Positions 11,173 through 23,760 of a DNA stretch of 64,000 bases are shown piece after piece. Origin of the DNA: Sambucus nigra (Eukaryota; Streptophyta; Magnoliopsida; Dipsacales; Adoxaceae); NCBI GenBank assembly GCA_949130495.1, contig OX422221.1, positions 152,935,741 to 152,999,740 of the forward strand, given 5' to 3'. The notes under the pieces are model-generated. The model ran no database searches. It was not told where the DNA came from and saw only the letters and a program-made list of their open reading frames with translations. How positions within the stretch are numbered: the first letter of the stretch is position 1; each line of letters starts with the position of its first letter. The translations under genes were made by a program, and so were the position numbers.

Positions 11173-13849
11173 CATGATTTAGTTGCTTAATGTTATAACA
11201 TATGATTTGAGCCTATTTTAAGTGGCTAAAAATGTTATTGGAGCCTATTTAGTTCGCCTACATATGAGCTTATACATTTTGACCTACTACTTTCTCTTTT
11301 TTGAACAGATGTGAGCTACTACTATTGGTACGTAGTGATGATTCATCTCTGTCAAGATTATCTATATTGCAAAACAATAAAAAGGATTGGAAAGATTCTA
11401 TGATTCTCATTTTTTGGAAGTGCTTAGACCTGCTGCTACTAAAAGGTATGATTCATAATTGCCTAAGAATTTTTTTTTAAATTGTTTCTTCTAAAAGGTG
11501 ATAAAGTTCATGACGAATTATTGGTGATTCTCATTTTTTTAATGAAGTTGTATTTTGGCATATGTTCTCACATATGTTTTTGATATTTACAATGTTTCTC
11601 AGTAGTTGAATAAAATGATTGGAACAGATTGCAAAAATTGATATTAGTTACTTACCTTTTAAAGACTCACATAGAGGAGGTAGCAATTATTTTTATTATT
11701 TTTTTTCTTTTTGCCTTAGTTTGTTTATATTCTGTTACAGTTGTTTGATTGGCTTGGTTGTCTAGGTATAATCCTAGAAGATAAGATATTATGCTTAAAT
11801 GAAATTTGTTTTCATATTACTCTTATAATCCATGAAGTTGATATATTATACATAAATGGAATTTGTTTTGTTTACCAGAAGCATTGAATTATTTTTAAAT
11901 CTCTAAGCTTTTAGGTGATAATTGTTATGCAAATTTCACACCATCATCCATTGTCTATCTCCAAAATTCTTTTTATATTCTATCTATGATTATCTCGGTT
12001 CTAAACATTAGTAGTTTGGGTCGTATTTTGGGGAAACCAATATGTACACATACAATCCAAAATGTATGACACTAATATCTTTGGGATTATAATTGCTACT
12101 ATATGAAGGGACATAAAATATGTAAATAACCCTCAATTTAAACTCCTTACCAATTGAACCCAAAGATTGCATTAAAATTTATCTAGGTCCATTCTGAACT
12201 CCTCAACAAGCACGCTATTAGTTTTTCTAATCTTTACTTTGTTTTGTTCGATTTTGTTGGTGCAGATGCTGGAGTTCAACCCAACGGTTGCATTGAAATT
12301 TATCTAGGTCCGATTTTTTTCCTTTCAGACAGAATTATCACACAAGCATGTTATTATTATCTTAATGTTAACTCGTGATTGCCTTATATTTTAATGTACT
12401 CGCTCATGAGTATGTTTTAATTTTAATCTAAATCACCACATTTGTGCATTTTCTACAATTTGTATCGTTGTGTGTGTGAGACGGAAAGAGAGATAGGATC
12501 ACTCTAATGCATCCGCAGAAGTCATTTGAATGCATTTATATTTCACCCGCAACGGTTGTTTCCACAGCAGCAGTCTAATGCCCCCACAACAACTCCCGAA
12601 TCCGTATCCACAGTAGCAGTCTAATGCACCCGCAACAGTCGTTTCCACAGCAGGGTGGCCATTTGTTCCAGTTGAATGATCATTGATAAATAAATGTGAG
12701 TTTATAATCAATACTACGTCTAGAGTATTCGCTAAATATGATACGTAAAGAATAACATGCGACCTTTGGGGTTGTGGATAATTTTTGTTCTGCAAAGTTT
12801 TGAGTAACGCCTATTGCCTAGGGAGCTGAGTAACGCCTAGGGCCCATGCGACCTTAGTCGGTGACAAGACTTTCCATTTATTTATAATTATAAATTGTTT
12901 TTTTATAGTTATTTTTTGGGTTTTTGGAACATTGAATTGAATGGGGTTTGCGAAAATAGTACTATTTAGTTTGAGTTTGGTTTCATATATAACGCATTGA
13001 AAAGTTGCAATTTTCAAGTTTCCTGTCCTTAAATGGATACCTAAGATGTGTTATTTGCAATGTATCCCATCGAGAAATTTTTCAGTTTGAAACTTTTATT
13101 AAAGAAACTTATAAGGGAGGTTGTTCACAAATTTTTTGAAAGGCAGTTGGATCACAAAATTTTCATATACCAAAACATGCCAAAAAACATCAGATTGTAG
13201 TCTCTTTGGGAGCAAACATATTTTAATTTGATTTACATAATTTATTATGGAATGTGATTGTTGCTTAATCCCTGATATATTCATGCAACTTGCCAACTCC
13301 TATCACACTCGCAAACACGACCATGACATTAGAAAAAGTATGAAATGTACGATCCAAGCATTGCACCAACGAATCAAGGTTCCAAATACCAAAAGCATGT
13401 TTCTATTAAACCCTTGAGTTATTTTAATTGTGTTGTATCCGTTCACTATTTCAGAATCATTCTCAGTTCAATACAACACACCCTTTGTTCAAAATAAGCT
13501 TATCTAACCATTTGAGTATATTGGGTAGTGAAAATATTCAAAAGGGTACCACATGATGGTCATATATGATGCACTGTATATATATATCATTATAGCTGTC
13601 CTAGCAGAGCTGCACTTTTTATATAGTTCAGTATGGTTTTAAAGTGAAATGGTGAACCATTTGTCACATATCCAAGTTGTTAGCAAATGAAATGACAAGG
13701 AGAAAATAACTGGAAATGATTATTCATGTTTATTTGTTCTGTTTTCTTACAAAAAAATGATTCATTATCTCATTTTTCTAATCATCTCACCTGCTTCTTT
13801 TGTGTTAAATCATTGTTTATATTTTTGAATGATAGTTTGATTCACAAAA
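11173..13849. other. Non-coding stretch; small Gln/Pro-coding repeat at 12.50-12.66 kb
   Basis: Mostly AT-rich and without genes. At 12,500-12,660 a roughly 100-bp unit carrying CCCGCAACNGTNGTTTCCACAG and CAGTCTAATG is imperfectly repeated; on the plus strand it reads as Gln/Pro/Ser/Thr-rich fragments (FPQQQSNAP, ATVVSTAGWPFVP). This might be a low-complexity tail exon of an RNA-binding protein, given the RRM fragment 1.2 kb downstream, but the order would be odd. Open frames on the minus strand at 12.5-13.3 kb show no family features. Confidence 0.35.
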
Positions 13850-14021
13850 AAAGAATCTCTTTTTATATTTTTGAATCTCATGTCTCAAGGGAATTTGCAT
13901 TGGTTCATTTCCATTCGGTTCAGGATGCTACCAAGGTTCTTGAAGGAATTAATGGGACAACTGTCTAAAAAGGAATGGGCAGCTTCTACGAGTAGCATAT
14001 GCAAAATGCATTCTTTGACAG
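13850..14021 (+). pseudogene. C-terminal half of an RRM (RNA recognition motif) exon
   Basis: The plus strand encodes SREFALVHFHSVQDATKVLE followed by GINGTTV, then after a one-base shift RNGQLLRVAYAK. This is the RNP1 strand (consensus K/R-G-F/Y-G/A-F/Y-V-x-F/Y), second helix and final strand of an RRM. A GT donor follows at 14,022. The first half of the domain (RNP2) is not visible upstream, and the frame is broken at about 13,966-13,972. It is therefore a gene fragment, either a relic of a host RNA-binding protein gene or one carried by a transposon. I cannot name the parent gene. Confidence 0.6.
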
Positions 14022-15944
14022 GTACATCAGGAACTTCTCAGTTAAGTAGTCTAGATGATTTTGCAATTTAGGGTGCAAAATTTTCTCAGTCAAGCTGTCT
14101 GGCACTAAATTTATAAATGGTTGAGGATCTATCAGACTATCAGTGGTAGGCGACTAAATACAAAGTTGTCTACAATATTTTTCCTTTTATTATGCAAAAG
14201 TAGTCTTCTTTCTATGTGCATTATATATTCATATGCACATATGTAGATGCATATATGCATACAGTATGCATATATTTATTCTTCTACTTTTCGGGGGTTT
14301 TAACTCCGTCTTCTATGTCTCTAAGTTCTTTTTTTCATATAGGCTTCAACCATTAAACACCTCTTGGTTTTGCATTTTTTTTTCATATAGGGTCCCCAAG
14401 AATACTCATGTTGATGTTATTGTGCAATGTTTCCAAAACATTGTTACAAGTTTCTTGGTGGTATATTATATGTTACTGGCTTTTATTTATCTATTTTTTC
14501 GTTCTTTATTGTGGAATGATCTCAAATTTTGACCATTTCTTTTATCCACAAGAAAATTAATTATTTTTTAATGTTAGTTTAATTATTTCATCTAATGGTA
14601 CCGGTTCTTTGGAAAATGTGGTACAAGACTCGGAAATTTGGGTAGGTAATTTTGATAAAACAAAGGGAGGTATGACTTTTTGAAGCCAACTTTGATAGTT
14701 GACAGTTTTATTAATGGAATATATTAGGATTGCTAATTGTCAACTTCCTTAGGAATATCATCGTTACATTACGACATGTCGTTATATTAGGTTGCTTCTT
14801 AGGTACTTGATTTGAATTTTACATCATGTTAAGAGATGCATTGAATTTTAAATGCTTTGGGAATGTTAAATGCTCGGGTATCCAAGGGGAAATAAGTGAA
14901 AAGGCTATTGTGCTTGAACAGTATGATTATTAGTGTGTTTTGAAACTTTGGTTTTAGATCAAACATATAATTTTGTTTTAGAGATTCAAACATTAAAACC
15001 TGATACGTGGTTGGAAATCTCATACTGTTGTAATGGTTTTCAAGTTTTGGGATTCTAATTTCATCAAAAAGAAGCCCTAATCATGTTTGAGGTCAAAATA
15101 GCTTCTTTTGGGTTTGGTTATTAGGTGTTGAAGTTTGTTTTAGGTACTTCTCCAATGACAGTACTAATGTCCAATTTCGGCAATTAGCGAGATACCGAGT
15201 AAAAAAATCATTTTTTCCATTCAATTACTTTTAATTATTTGTTATTTATAGTTATATATCATTATCAATCAAAATGTTACTTTGTAGATCAACTCGAGTT
15301 GGAGAGGGATTGAGGTCGTGGGTTGAAAAAAAAGAGGCAGGAGTCCGATATGGAGGTGCTGCATGGTCGCGTTGTTCTATGTTTTTTTTTCCAAAAAGGG
15401 GGTTACTTCTTTTTTGGTAATTGTATTTCAAATTGTTGGACACAACAAACTATGCTTTCATCATTTTTAGTATGCATAGTTGTGTATAATTACATTATAG
15501 GTTTGTGTAACTTGCGTTGAAGAATTTGTTAGATGAATTTGGGCTCTTTGAATATTTTTTTGATTGGTTGTTATCCCTTAAGCAGGATGAATAGTTCAAT
15601 AAATAAAGGAGGCTATGTCCATTTTTTTTTAAATTAATACTTTGTTTATTTGAGGCATAATGTGAATTTAGTTGACGAATATTGTATATTTCATGTTATA
15701 TGTGAATTTGTTTGATGAATTTAGATTATTACAATATTGTTAGACTATGTGTTATTTGTTAAGCGGTGTGGATAGTCCTACGAACATAAGAAATTATGGC
15801 TAATATTTTCAAAATTACACTTTAATTTGTTGGGGAATGAAATTTTTTTCGTTTTGCAATTACGTACCTTGGAAATTTTTGCCATTTTACAATTACATAA
15901 TTTGAAAATTTTCACCATGCCTTCAGGCACGGGCATTTTCCAAG

Positions 15945-16014
<70 letters not shown>

Positions 16015-16099
16015 TATGATGAAATTACTGCATGTATTAGTAGATGAGTAAGATTGTGATATCTAAATTCATTTAATAGTGTGGGAACTTGACTTCAAA
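14022..16099. other. Non-coding AT-rich stretch
   Basis: No gene recognised. T-rich runs and a microsatellite (below) are the only structure. Short frames at 14.2-14.5 kb and 15.25-15.5 kb have no family features. Confidence 0.5.
15948..16013. repeat. (TA)n(CA)n microsatellite
   Basis: About 53 bp of TA repeats followed by a short CA run. The Tyr/Ile-rich frames on both strands here are artefacts of the repeat. Confidence 0.95.
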
Positions 16100-16890
16100 T
16101 GAGCAATTAAGAATTGCCAAATAGACACAAAAAAATTCATTAGTTATTGTATGGGCAATACGGGTGGTCATTATGAATTATTAGTTTAGAATCTTAATGA
16201 ACTCGAACTAGTTAGGTGGGATAGCGGTATCTAGAATGGTTTAGAAGTACGTTAGTCGTGCACATTAGTTGAGATGTGAGAATCTCAAGTGAGAATTCGT
16301 AAATCTAACATGTATATAGTGTCTGCTTCTAAGCATTTTATACTTGCTAAACATTTTTAAACAATTTTTACTTGAGCTCTGGCCCATTTTTCTCCAAATC
16401 TATTTTCTTCGTGCAAATCATTTTAGGTGTCTAGCAACATAGATGCTAAGCTTAGGAGCTTATATTATTTGACGTGCTGCAGTTGTTGTGGAAGTCGCAA
16501 GTCCTCGATATTATATGCCTCCACTCTTATCCATTCAGTTTGTACTCTTTTATTTTCAGTTGTGGATTTAGAATTTTAATTATGCATTATTGTATTGGTA
16601 TTTCAGACTGGGGTGTTTACTTCCGTCATATCGTATTGGATTCTGTTATTTTTTTTGTATTTGTGATGTTGTTTTATTTAGAATGGAGAATGTGGTATTT
16701 AAATTATTTAATTGTTTACAATTTATTACATGATAAGGATAAAGATAAAATTTGACATCAGCTTTTCAAATACTAGATGGTTAGTATATATTAAAAAGTT
16801 TTTCGACAGTGATGCTAAGAATGAACCAATATGGATATTTTTTTTTAAATTAATAAAGGCATGATCACTTGGTATTTTACTAGGAGGGGT
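16100..16890 (-). mobile_element. Diverged LTR-like block, copy A
   Basis: This block is a diverged direct duplicate of 17,540-18,382. Shared landmarks, in order, are TTATTGTATGGG(T/C)AA, AACTAGTTAGG, CTCAAGTGAGA, CAGACTGGGGTGTTTAC, and AAAAAGTTTTTCGACAGTGATG followed by AAGAATGAACCAAT. Copy A's right edge (GGAGGGGTGG) lacks the clean terminus seen in copy B. Two direct copies about 1.4 kb apart could be the LTRs of a deleted retrotransposon or nested solo LTRs. Confidence 0.6.
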
Positions 16891-17539
16891 GGCCGAATCG
16901 ATTAGGGAAGGAGAATCGATTCGGATCACAGCCAAATCGATTTGGCTACTCAGTTTTGGCCACTTTTTCCCTTTTTGCTTAGAATCTTTGGAAATCATTC
17001 GGGATTCATTTGTTGAATTTAATTTTAAATATAAAGTGTATTATATTGATATACCAGTAAGCCTAGGTATGGTGTTGGGCTTGGCCCCATGGGGGAAATT
17101 TAAGGGAGAAATTAATTAGGCTTAATCAAGAGGAAATATCTAAATTAATGGATAATTCGAGTCACAAGAATTCGAGGAAAACGATGACTTAGACCAAGAG
17201 GATATGAGTGAGTTACCTACTGATATTATTTGTAGAATAATGGACATACTTCGAGTGGTGATAGATACTCGGGAATATATGATGATAAGTATAGTTGATA
17301 ATTAATCGTGCGTGAGATGTTCGGGAGAGAGATATATACTCTGTATGGGATGTATAATATAGGTCGGGAGTATACCTATACTGATTATAAAAATATATTT
17401 CTTGTGTGTATACCTATTGTATGATTTCTTGTGTGTATGACATGCCTACGATGCTTGCTATCACACGAGGTTTTCGCATCGGGACAGTCATATCCTGATG
17501 AGCCTTTGGGGGGAAATTTGACTTGTGCCTCAGAATATA
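16891..17539. other. Spacer between LTR-like blocks
   Basis: Contains a cluster of ATCGAT motifs at 16,895-16,950 and otherwise nothing I can assign. No gag or pol sequence is visible, so if the blocks are paired LTRs the element is internally deleted. Confidence 0.4.
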
Positions 17540-18382
17540 GAACCTAGGAACATAGAAATTAAATTATTGTATGGGTAACACAAATGAGCACCAGAAGTTA
17601 GTAAATGAAGTAAAATACTTAATTAAAACTAGTTAGGCCGGTTAGCATAACTAGGACGGGTTAGGAGTATACATTAGCCATGCACACTAGTTTAGGGGTG
17701 AGGACCTCAAGTGAGATCCGTGAACCTAACATGCATATAATATCTGTTAATTTATGCATTTTAAATACTTGATGGATTTTTAAATGTTTTTACTCGAGCT
17801 CTAACCCGTTTCTCCTAAAATTTATTTTTTTTGGTAAAAACCATTTTTAGTTGCCCAGCCACAAGGAGGCCCAACTTAGGAGTTCATTATCATTTGTCAT
17901 TGTTGCCGTTGTTGTGGTTGATTACAGGATTTACTTGGTAGGCGCCTCTATTCATTTCAGATTCGATGCATATATATTATCTCAGTCAGGCATGTCACCC
18001 CTCTTCTGTTAGCTGTTACTCCAGAGACATTGTACTTCTTTTATTTCAGTCGTTGGATTTAGACTTTTGATTATGGATTATTGTATTAGAGTTTCAGACT
18101 GGGGTGTTTACTCCCGACATATTTTATTTGATTCCATATTTCATTAATTATGGTCTTAATTAATTTAGTATGGTGAATGTGATGTTTAATTGTTTAATTG
18201 TTTTAAAATCTTTGCATGTCAATTAAAACATAAAATTTTGACACATGTTTTTCAAATACTAGGTGGTTAGTAAATATTAAAAAGTTTTTCGACAGTGATG
18301 GTAAGAATGAACCAATCTGGATATTCTGTTTTAATTTACTAAAGGCCTAAGCACCCATTATTTAATTATGAGGGGTGTCACA
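17540..18382 (-). mobile_element. LTR-like block, copy B, chromovirus-type terminus
   Basis: The plus strand ends in GAGGGGTGTCACA at 18,382, so the minus strand begins TGTGACACCCCTC, the style of start typical of Tekay/Del chromovirus LTRs in plants. The body aligns by eye with copy A over roughly 800 bp with many substitutions. The 3' end of the LTR and its target duplication were not resolved. Confidence 0.6.
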
Positions 18383-18599
18383 CGGAGGCCATCCAATCAC
18401 GAATATCTCATAGTTGGGATGACGACATGAGCGCGATCGTCAGAGAGAGAATCAAGAGGGAGACTGAACTAAGTAACAGAGGAAAAATTGAAAGAACTCA
18501 TAATTAAAGTTCGAATGTGGGAATAAAGGACTATACCTCCTTTTAGAGATCCTCCGTATGATAAGAAAAAAGGAGAAATATCGATCGTCGCATGAGGAT
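18383..18599. other. Unassigned sequence downstream of the PMD relic
   Basis: No family features. It may be the distal 3' end of the minus-strand plant-mobile-domain relic. Confidence 0.3.
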
Positions 18600-18605
18600 A
18601 ATGAG

Positions 18606-20356
18606 TCACTTACACGATGGGCCCCCACTCAGCTGAATGTAATAAAATGGAGTGGAAAAATGCCGAAGAATAGGACCCTTTGTCATTGCCTCCGTGTCAG
18701 TACCATATCCCTGCGCTGAAGAGATTGGTGCATTTCTACCTCCCTTACTCCCTTTCGAAGGTGGAGGAACACCCTTTATGTCATATATTGAGGGTGGCAT
18801 CAACCAACTGAACACCAAGTCCATATAGTCATACCTTTTTGTCGTGTCCAATGAAATATGCATTGCTCCCTCTCTATCTATGCCACCTACTACTCATTTG
18901 ACATCTTCCCCGCAGTACTCATATGATTAGGATGAGCCGAAAGTGGCACCTCCACCTTACCCTGCATAAACTCTACCCTCTCGCCTAGGTACCAAACGTA
19001 CCCAAATTCGTGAGCTGGAAACCTCATGATTGGGCATGAACGCATGTTGCCTTCAGCATCCCCGAGGTCAAACTCTGAGGATAAAATGTCACATATCCCA
19101 AAACAGTAATCAATCATCAATATCCAAAACAATAAGAAAATACAAAACTACGAAGATATAGAAAAATCAAAAAATAGAATAAGACCTAACCTAGTCGCTC
19201 ATAAAGGCATTCATCCTGACTCTCACGTCCTTGAGGAGTAATAACTCTTATGATATCATGTTCATCCTCCTTAATCAAAGCATCCTCGGCCACTCCCCCT
19301 CTTTGTTCGCTAGCAGAGACAACAGCCTAATATTTTTCCCAATAACCTCATAGAACTACGCCTAAGAGAGAAATGCAATTTTTCAACAAATACCTTCAAA
19401 TTTTTCCTAAAAGAATAACAGAAAGAAAAAAAAAATAATAAAGAAATTTCTAAAGATTACCTTCAGAAGATACATGGACCCGATATAAGTCTGCCAATAG
19501 TGTCGGCTAAAGACATTAAGAGAAACATAGAGAGATGTCATCATCAAGATCCACCAGCCATATATATGTATCTCAAAAATGACTTGGAGGAAAATCTAAA
19601 ACCATTAATGGACATCATCTCCACACGTTTCCACTATAAAGCATCATAGCATAAGAAAAATAAACATGCGGGTTGCTTACCACGCCTATGGTCCGTCCTT
19701 AACATTTATCCTCTGCGATAGTAGGGTATTCTTCAAAACTAACATCTTTATCGACTCTTTAAAACCGATCAGTCCGAAGTCTCCTAAAGTTGGGCGAATC
19801 TCAGTCTCAATCAAACAGATCGACCTACCACCTCATATTGCACCCCCTCCCACTCCAACCCCATCATGTCATGCACGTCGATTGGGGTGACTATCATCTC
19901 GCCCACACCTAAGTGGAATGTCTCCATGATTTCTCACCACCATTTTGCCTAGCCCACATAATAACATCAACGATAAGCCTCACCTCCCTGTGAAGCTTCT
20001 CATACACCTTTTCATCCCTATCAAACCCTCATAACAGATACTCATTTAAGCAATGTCAATCCGTAAAAATTCAAAATCAGAAAAACAACAATCCCCGACA
20101 AAAAAATAAAACCAAAAGTAAATATTCAAAAAAAGAAATGGAAAAAAAATAAAAAAATAAAATAAATATCCATATAATAATCATGATTCTTCACCATCAC
20201 AGACCATGGAGCGCATGTTGTCGCATTAAAATCCTCTCGACACCGACTATCCTAGCACCACAATACGCATTCTCGACCTTCGTCACCATTGCTCTGAGGC
20301 ATCGCCATTTAGTACTGGCCCAATCATCAATCTCAACGAAAAGATTTTTAGCCATT
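18606..20356 (-). pseudogene. Plant mobile domain (PMD) protein relic 1
   Basis: The minus strand carries the hallmark of the plant mobile domain (aminotransferase-like, MAIN/MAIL1 family): TFHLGVGEMIVTPIDVHDMM at about 19,866-19,925, matching the usual TFHLPFGEMTITLEDV block. Upstream on the same strand is an ATG-started N-terminal piece (MAKNLFVEIDDWASTKWRCL, from about 20,355); downstream are TRMFIFLM (the RAFLLYLLG-type helix) and two open pieces at 19,132-18,890 and 18,863-18,606. Stops and frame changes separate them, so the gene is dead. Host PMD proteins act in gene silencing and genome stability; many PMD copies are transposon-borne, and this one sits among LTR fragments. I saw no transposon ends tied to it. 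Confidence 0.65.
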
Positions 20357-20904
20357 TCTTCCAAAAAAAATTAAAATTTCTCTTAGAACTATTTCTTTCT
20401 AGAGAGAGATAGAGATGTTCTCTTAAGAGGTATAAAGATGCAAGCTACCTTGGACCTTTTTTATAACGAGCCAGGGGTATGCCGGTCGGCACCCATGCAA
20501 GTGCTACTCAACAGTGTCCCTTGGAAATCCCCAAAGCCTCTTTAAATTATGTGCGCAGCCTATTAGTACCCCTCAACATGTGCCAATCCACACCCCCACC
20601 AATTTTGTTACAAAAATCACAAAATAGTCAAAAAATGTGAAAAATGATGAAAAGTCCCAACAATTCTTAAAAGAATCCAAAATCTCAAATTTTATCGAAA
20701 CGACTCTTTTCCATGAAAAACACCCCATTTTTTATGTTTATAAATTCGTCGAAAAATTTCCAACAAATCCTAAAAATCTTCAAGAATTTCATAAAATTTA
20801 CAGAAAATACCAAAAATCAGAAAATTCAAAAACTAGCCAAATTGATAGATTTTTCAATGAAAATCCTCAAAATTAAAAAAATACACATTCATCTAAAGAT
20901 CATA
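20357..20904. other. Upstream region of PMD relic 1
   Basis: Contains a CT/GA-rich stretch at 20,395-20,420 that would be a 5' leader for the minus-strand relic, then A-rich sequence (20,590-20,890). Two overlapping A-rich frames at 20.64-20.93 kb look like chance. Confidence 0.4.
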
Positions 20905-21740
20905 AGTATACACTCCTTAGGTCCATAGAATTTACCACGGCCATCAGAATTAATTTCGCTCCTCTAAATCGATTTCATACACTCTTTAGATCCTCAAAAT
21001 TTAGCTTGGACTTCAGAATTGGTTATGATCTCTCAATCAGTCATATACACTCCTTAGGGCATCGAAATTGACCCTGGACCTCAGAATTGGCCTTCACCCT
21101 CTAAATTTGTCGTATACACTCCTTAAGTCCTCAGAATTGATCATGTCCCTTAAAATTGGTCGCGATCTCCTAAATTGGTCCCGTTACATTCCCTTATATC
21201 TGTATCATTGACCTCTTTATTTCTTATGTCTGCATAATTGACCTCCACACCCTTTAGGTCCTCAGAATTGACCTTGGCCCTCGAATTGGCTATCATTCCC
21301 TAAATCGATCACTTATATTCCCTTTAGTTCGTAATATTGTCATATTTATTTCTTAGGTCCGTAGAATTAACATTTACAACCTTTAAGTCCTCAGAATAGA
21401 CCTTGGCCCTTCGAATTAGCTGTGATCCTATTAATTGGTGGCTTACATTCCTTAGGTCCTAAAAATTCCTTGGCCTTCAAAATTGTCTGCAACCTTGTGA
21501 ATCTATCACATACCTCCTTAGGTACTCAGAATTGACCTTAGGCCTCAAAATTGGACACAACCCTATGAATCAGTCTCATACACTCATTAGGTCCCTTATA
21601 ATCAAAATCATCCCTAAAATTGTTCCTGATCCTCAACAGCGATCATATACATTCCTTAGGGACTTAGAATTCACCTTGTCCCTAAGAATTGTCTATGGTC
21701 ACCTGAATCGGGCGCTTGCATTTACTAGGTCTTCAGAATC
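20905..21740. repeat. Tandem array, period about 69 bp (about 12 copies)
   Basis: The phrase CATACACTCCTTAGGTCCTC, followed by AGAATTGACC, recurs with variation at about 20,909, 20,977, 21,046, 21,113, 21,186, 21,310, 21,442, 21,509, 21,577, 21,646 and 21,716, mostly 67-73 bp apart. It lies beside the ~170-bp array and Ogre-like LTR module, and probably belongs to the same retroelement, since Tat-lineage elements often carry such arrays. Confidence 0.85.
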
Positions 21741-21959
21741 ATACCCTTATGACGATAATTTTCTCATCCCTTCCATCGTTCCCACTAATAAGAACCTAAC
21801 AAAGTTCATCGAGATGTCTATCTTTCGATTACCATTGCTTATCAAAAGCTCTCCCATCGAAGGGATCTATAGAGACCCCATTCTAGTACTCTCATATACC
21901 TCAAAAATTTCTCCTTAATCCTCAACCCTTGGTCCTCCATTAAACCCTAAACGAAGGTT

Positions 21960-22345
21960 ACCCGACGCTTCTAGATCTCTATTTGACTTGGGTAAACTCT
22001 ATGACCTGAGATTATCTCAACTCATTTTGATATGAATCTGAATCTCCTTTGGAATGGCCCATACTATGTGTGAATCAAACTTATACTCGTATTTAACACA
22101 CCTTTTACTCAAAAGGTCAATAGATGATTCCCAATATTCGTTTGACTTTGGTCAACCCTCACACCCAAGAGTATCTCAACATAATTTCATCGAGCTCTGA
22201 ATCCCCATTCTAACAGCACATATCGTGCATAAATTGGACTTTAGGTTCCCATTTTTTTGCCGTTTTACCTTGAAACCCTAAACTAGAGGTCACCGGATGC
22301 TCTCGAGATCCATTTTACTTTGGTTAACTCTCAAACATGAGATTA
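21960..22345 (-). repeat. ~170-bp repeat array, inverted relative to 56 kb
   Basis: Three units share (T)TTGACTTTGGTCAACCCTC, then GAGATTATCTCAAC, at about 21,985, 22,144 and 22,318. The reverse complement of GTTGACCAGAGTCAAATGGG in the 56-kb array matches this phrase, and flanking GGTCACCGGATGCTCTCGAG matches the reverse complement of the CGGGAGCGCCAGGTGGCC-type segment there. The two arrays are thus the same repeat family in opposite orientation. Confidence 0.8.
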
Positions 22346-23760
22346 TCTCAACTGACTACATTTTATAGTTTGTATTTTATAGTCATTTTTCTAGAGAATT
22401 CCATTTTTGGACTACCTATAGGCACTCATCCCCTTTCCTATGAGCAGAGGGTACTTTTACGTGATCGTGAAGTCTAGAAGGCCTTCCTACTGGAGGGCCA
22501 TGGTCTATTCTAATCGGCATACCCCCAGGGTTAGATTAGTCTTTTCTCCCCTTTAGAATTTCCTATTTAAGGAAACTCTGACCTCATTGTCCCGGACCTT
22601 TGCTTCAAAATCAGTGCACAAACTTTAAAAATGACCCTTTCCATACATTCTCTCTAACATTCCATTATCTTACTCTCACCACCACCTTTTACCATCAATC
22701 AAAATCATCCCACATTTATCCAAAATCATATTTCAAGCTATTTAGAAAATCTGCATTATATCCATATAAGCTTACTAATTTAGTGTCGCTTCTTATTTAT
22801 TATTGCGTTTAGCATATCTCTCCATTTACTTTCAATGTTATCACCCCTAATCACCCTTTTTATTATTTATATACTCATAAAACTTATTTCCATAAGCTCA
22901 AAAAAACAAAAAAAGGGTTTAATTCATAATCCCCAGATTAGAGTTTCCTTCCATTTCTCAATATTTTCACCCCTGGTGCACGCTTTTCCACAAATCAAAA
23001 TTAAAAAAAAACACTACTTTTGGATTTATGGGTTAAATTCCACCCTTATGTTGCTTCGAACTGCGTGGAGATGATGATTTTCGGCTACATAGTCGTCCTA
23101 GATGTATCTTTGGATCGAGTCCTCATTTTTCGCATTTTACTTTTCATACCAATTTTTCGTTAGTATTTTCATACATATTTTTCCCCTTCTAGTGGTACCG
23201 TTAGACATGCATACCCATTTGTTCATAGTGGGAGTACCACTCATTGTATATTTATTTAACTTATTTTGCTACCTTTTAGTGGTCCCGTCAGACATACATA
23301 ATCATTTATTCATAATGAGTCATAATATGGTTCATAGATAATATTCTACCTACCATTATGTTTTTATCATTCCATTAGCACTCCTTTGATTTATTCGTTC
23401 TTACCTTTCTTATAAAGCGAACACGGTGATTTAGATCCTTGCGTAATTTTCCCACATATATAAACTTTTCATTCCACAAAATTTGTACATATTTTAGCAG
23501 AAAAAGTGAATAATTTTATATCCCATGAGAGACTGAATGGGTGGAATGGGTGTCTAACACCTTTCCATTCCATATCTTAGTCCCCGGACCTGTGATGTTT
23601 TTTATTTCATATGCATCAGTATGTATTTTGATATCTTTTCTTCAGGGATGGATAAATTGTTTGCTTCTTTTAAGTAAAATAGATTGGTGACTCTATTCTT
23701 TACATTTTCCACACCCTATGATGACGACAACTTTAATATGCATGGGAGCCCGCAAATATC
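22346..23760 (-). mobile_element. Ogre/Tat-like LTR module, minus orientation
   Basis: Read on the minus strand it contains AGAGTCACCAATCT (23,685-23,700) followed by GGAAAGGTGTTAGACACCC (about 23,545), the paired phrases typical of Ogre-like LTRs, then about 1.2 kb further on the ~170-bp array. The 54.5-56.7-kb region has the same parts in the same order on the plus strand. A TATTTAAGG promoter-like site lies at about 22,563. Open frames at 22.6-23.3 kb have no family features. Exact LTR ends were not found. Confidence 0.6.
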
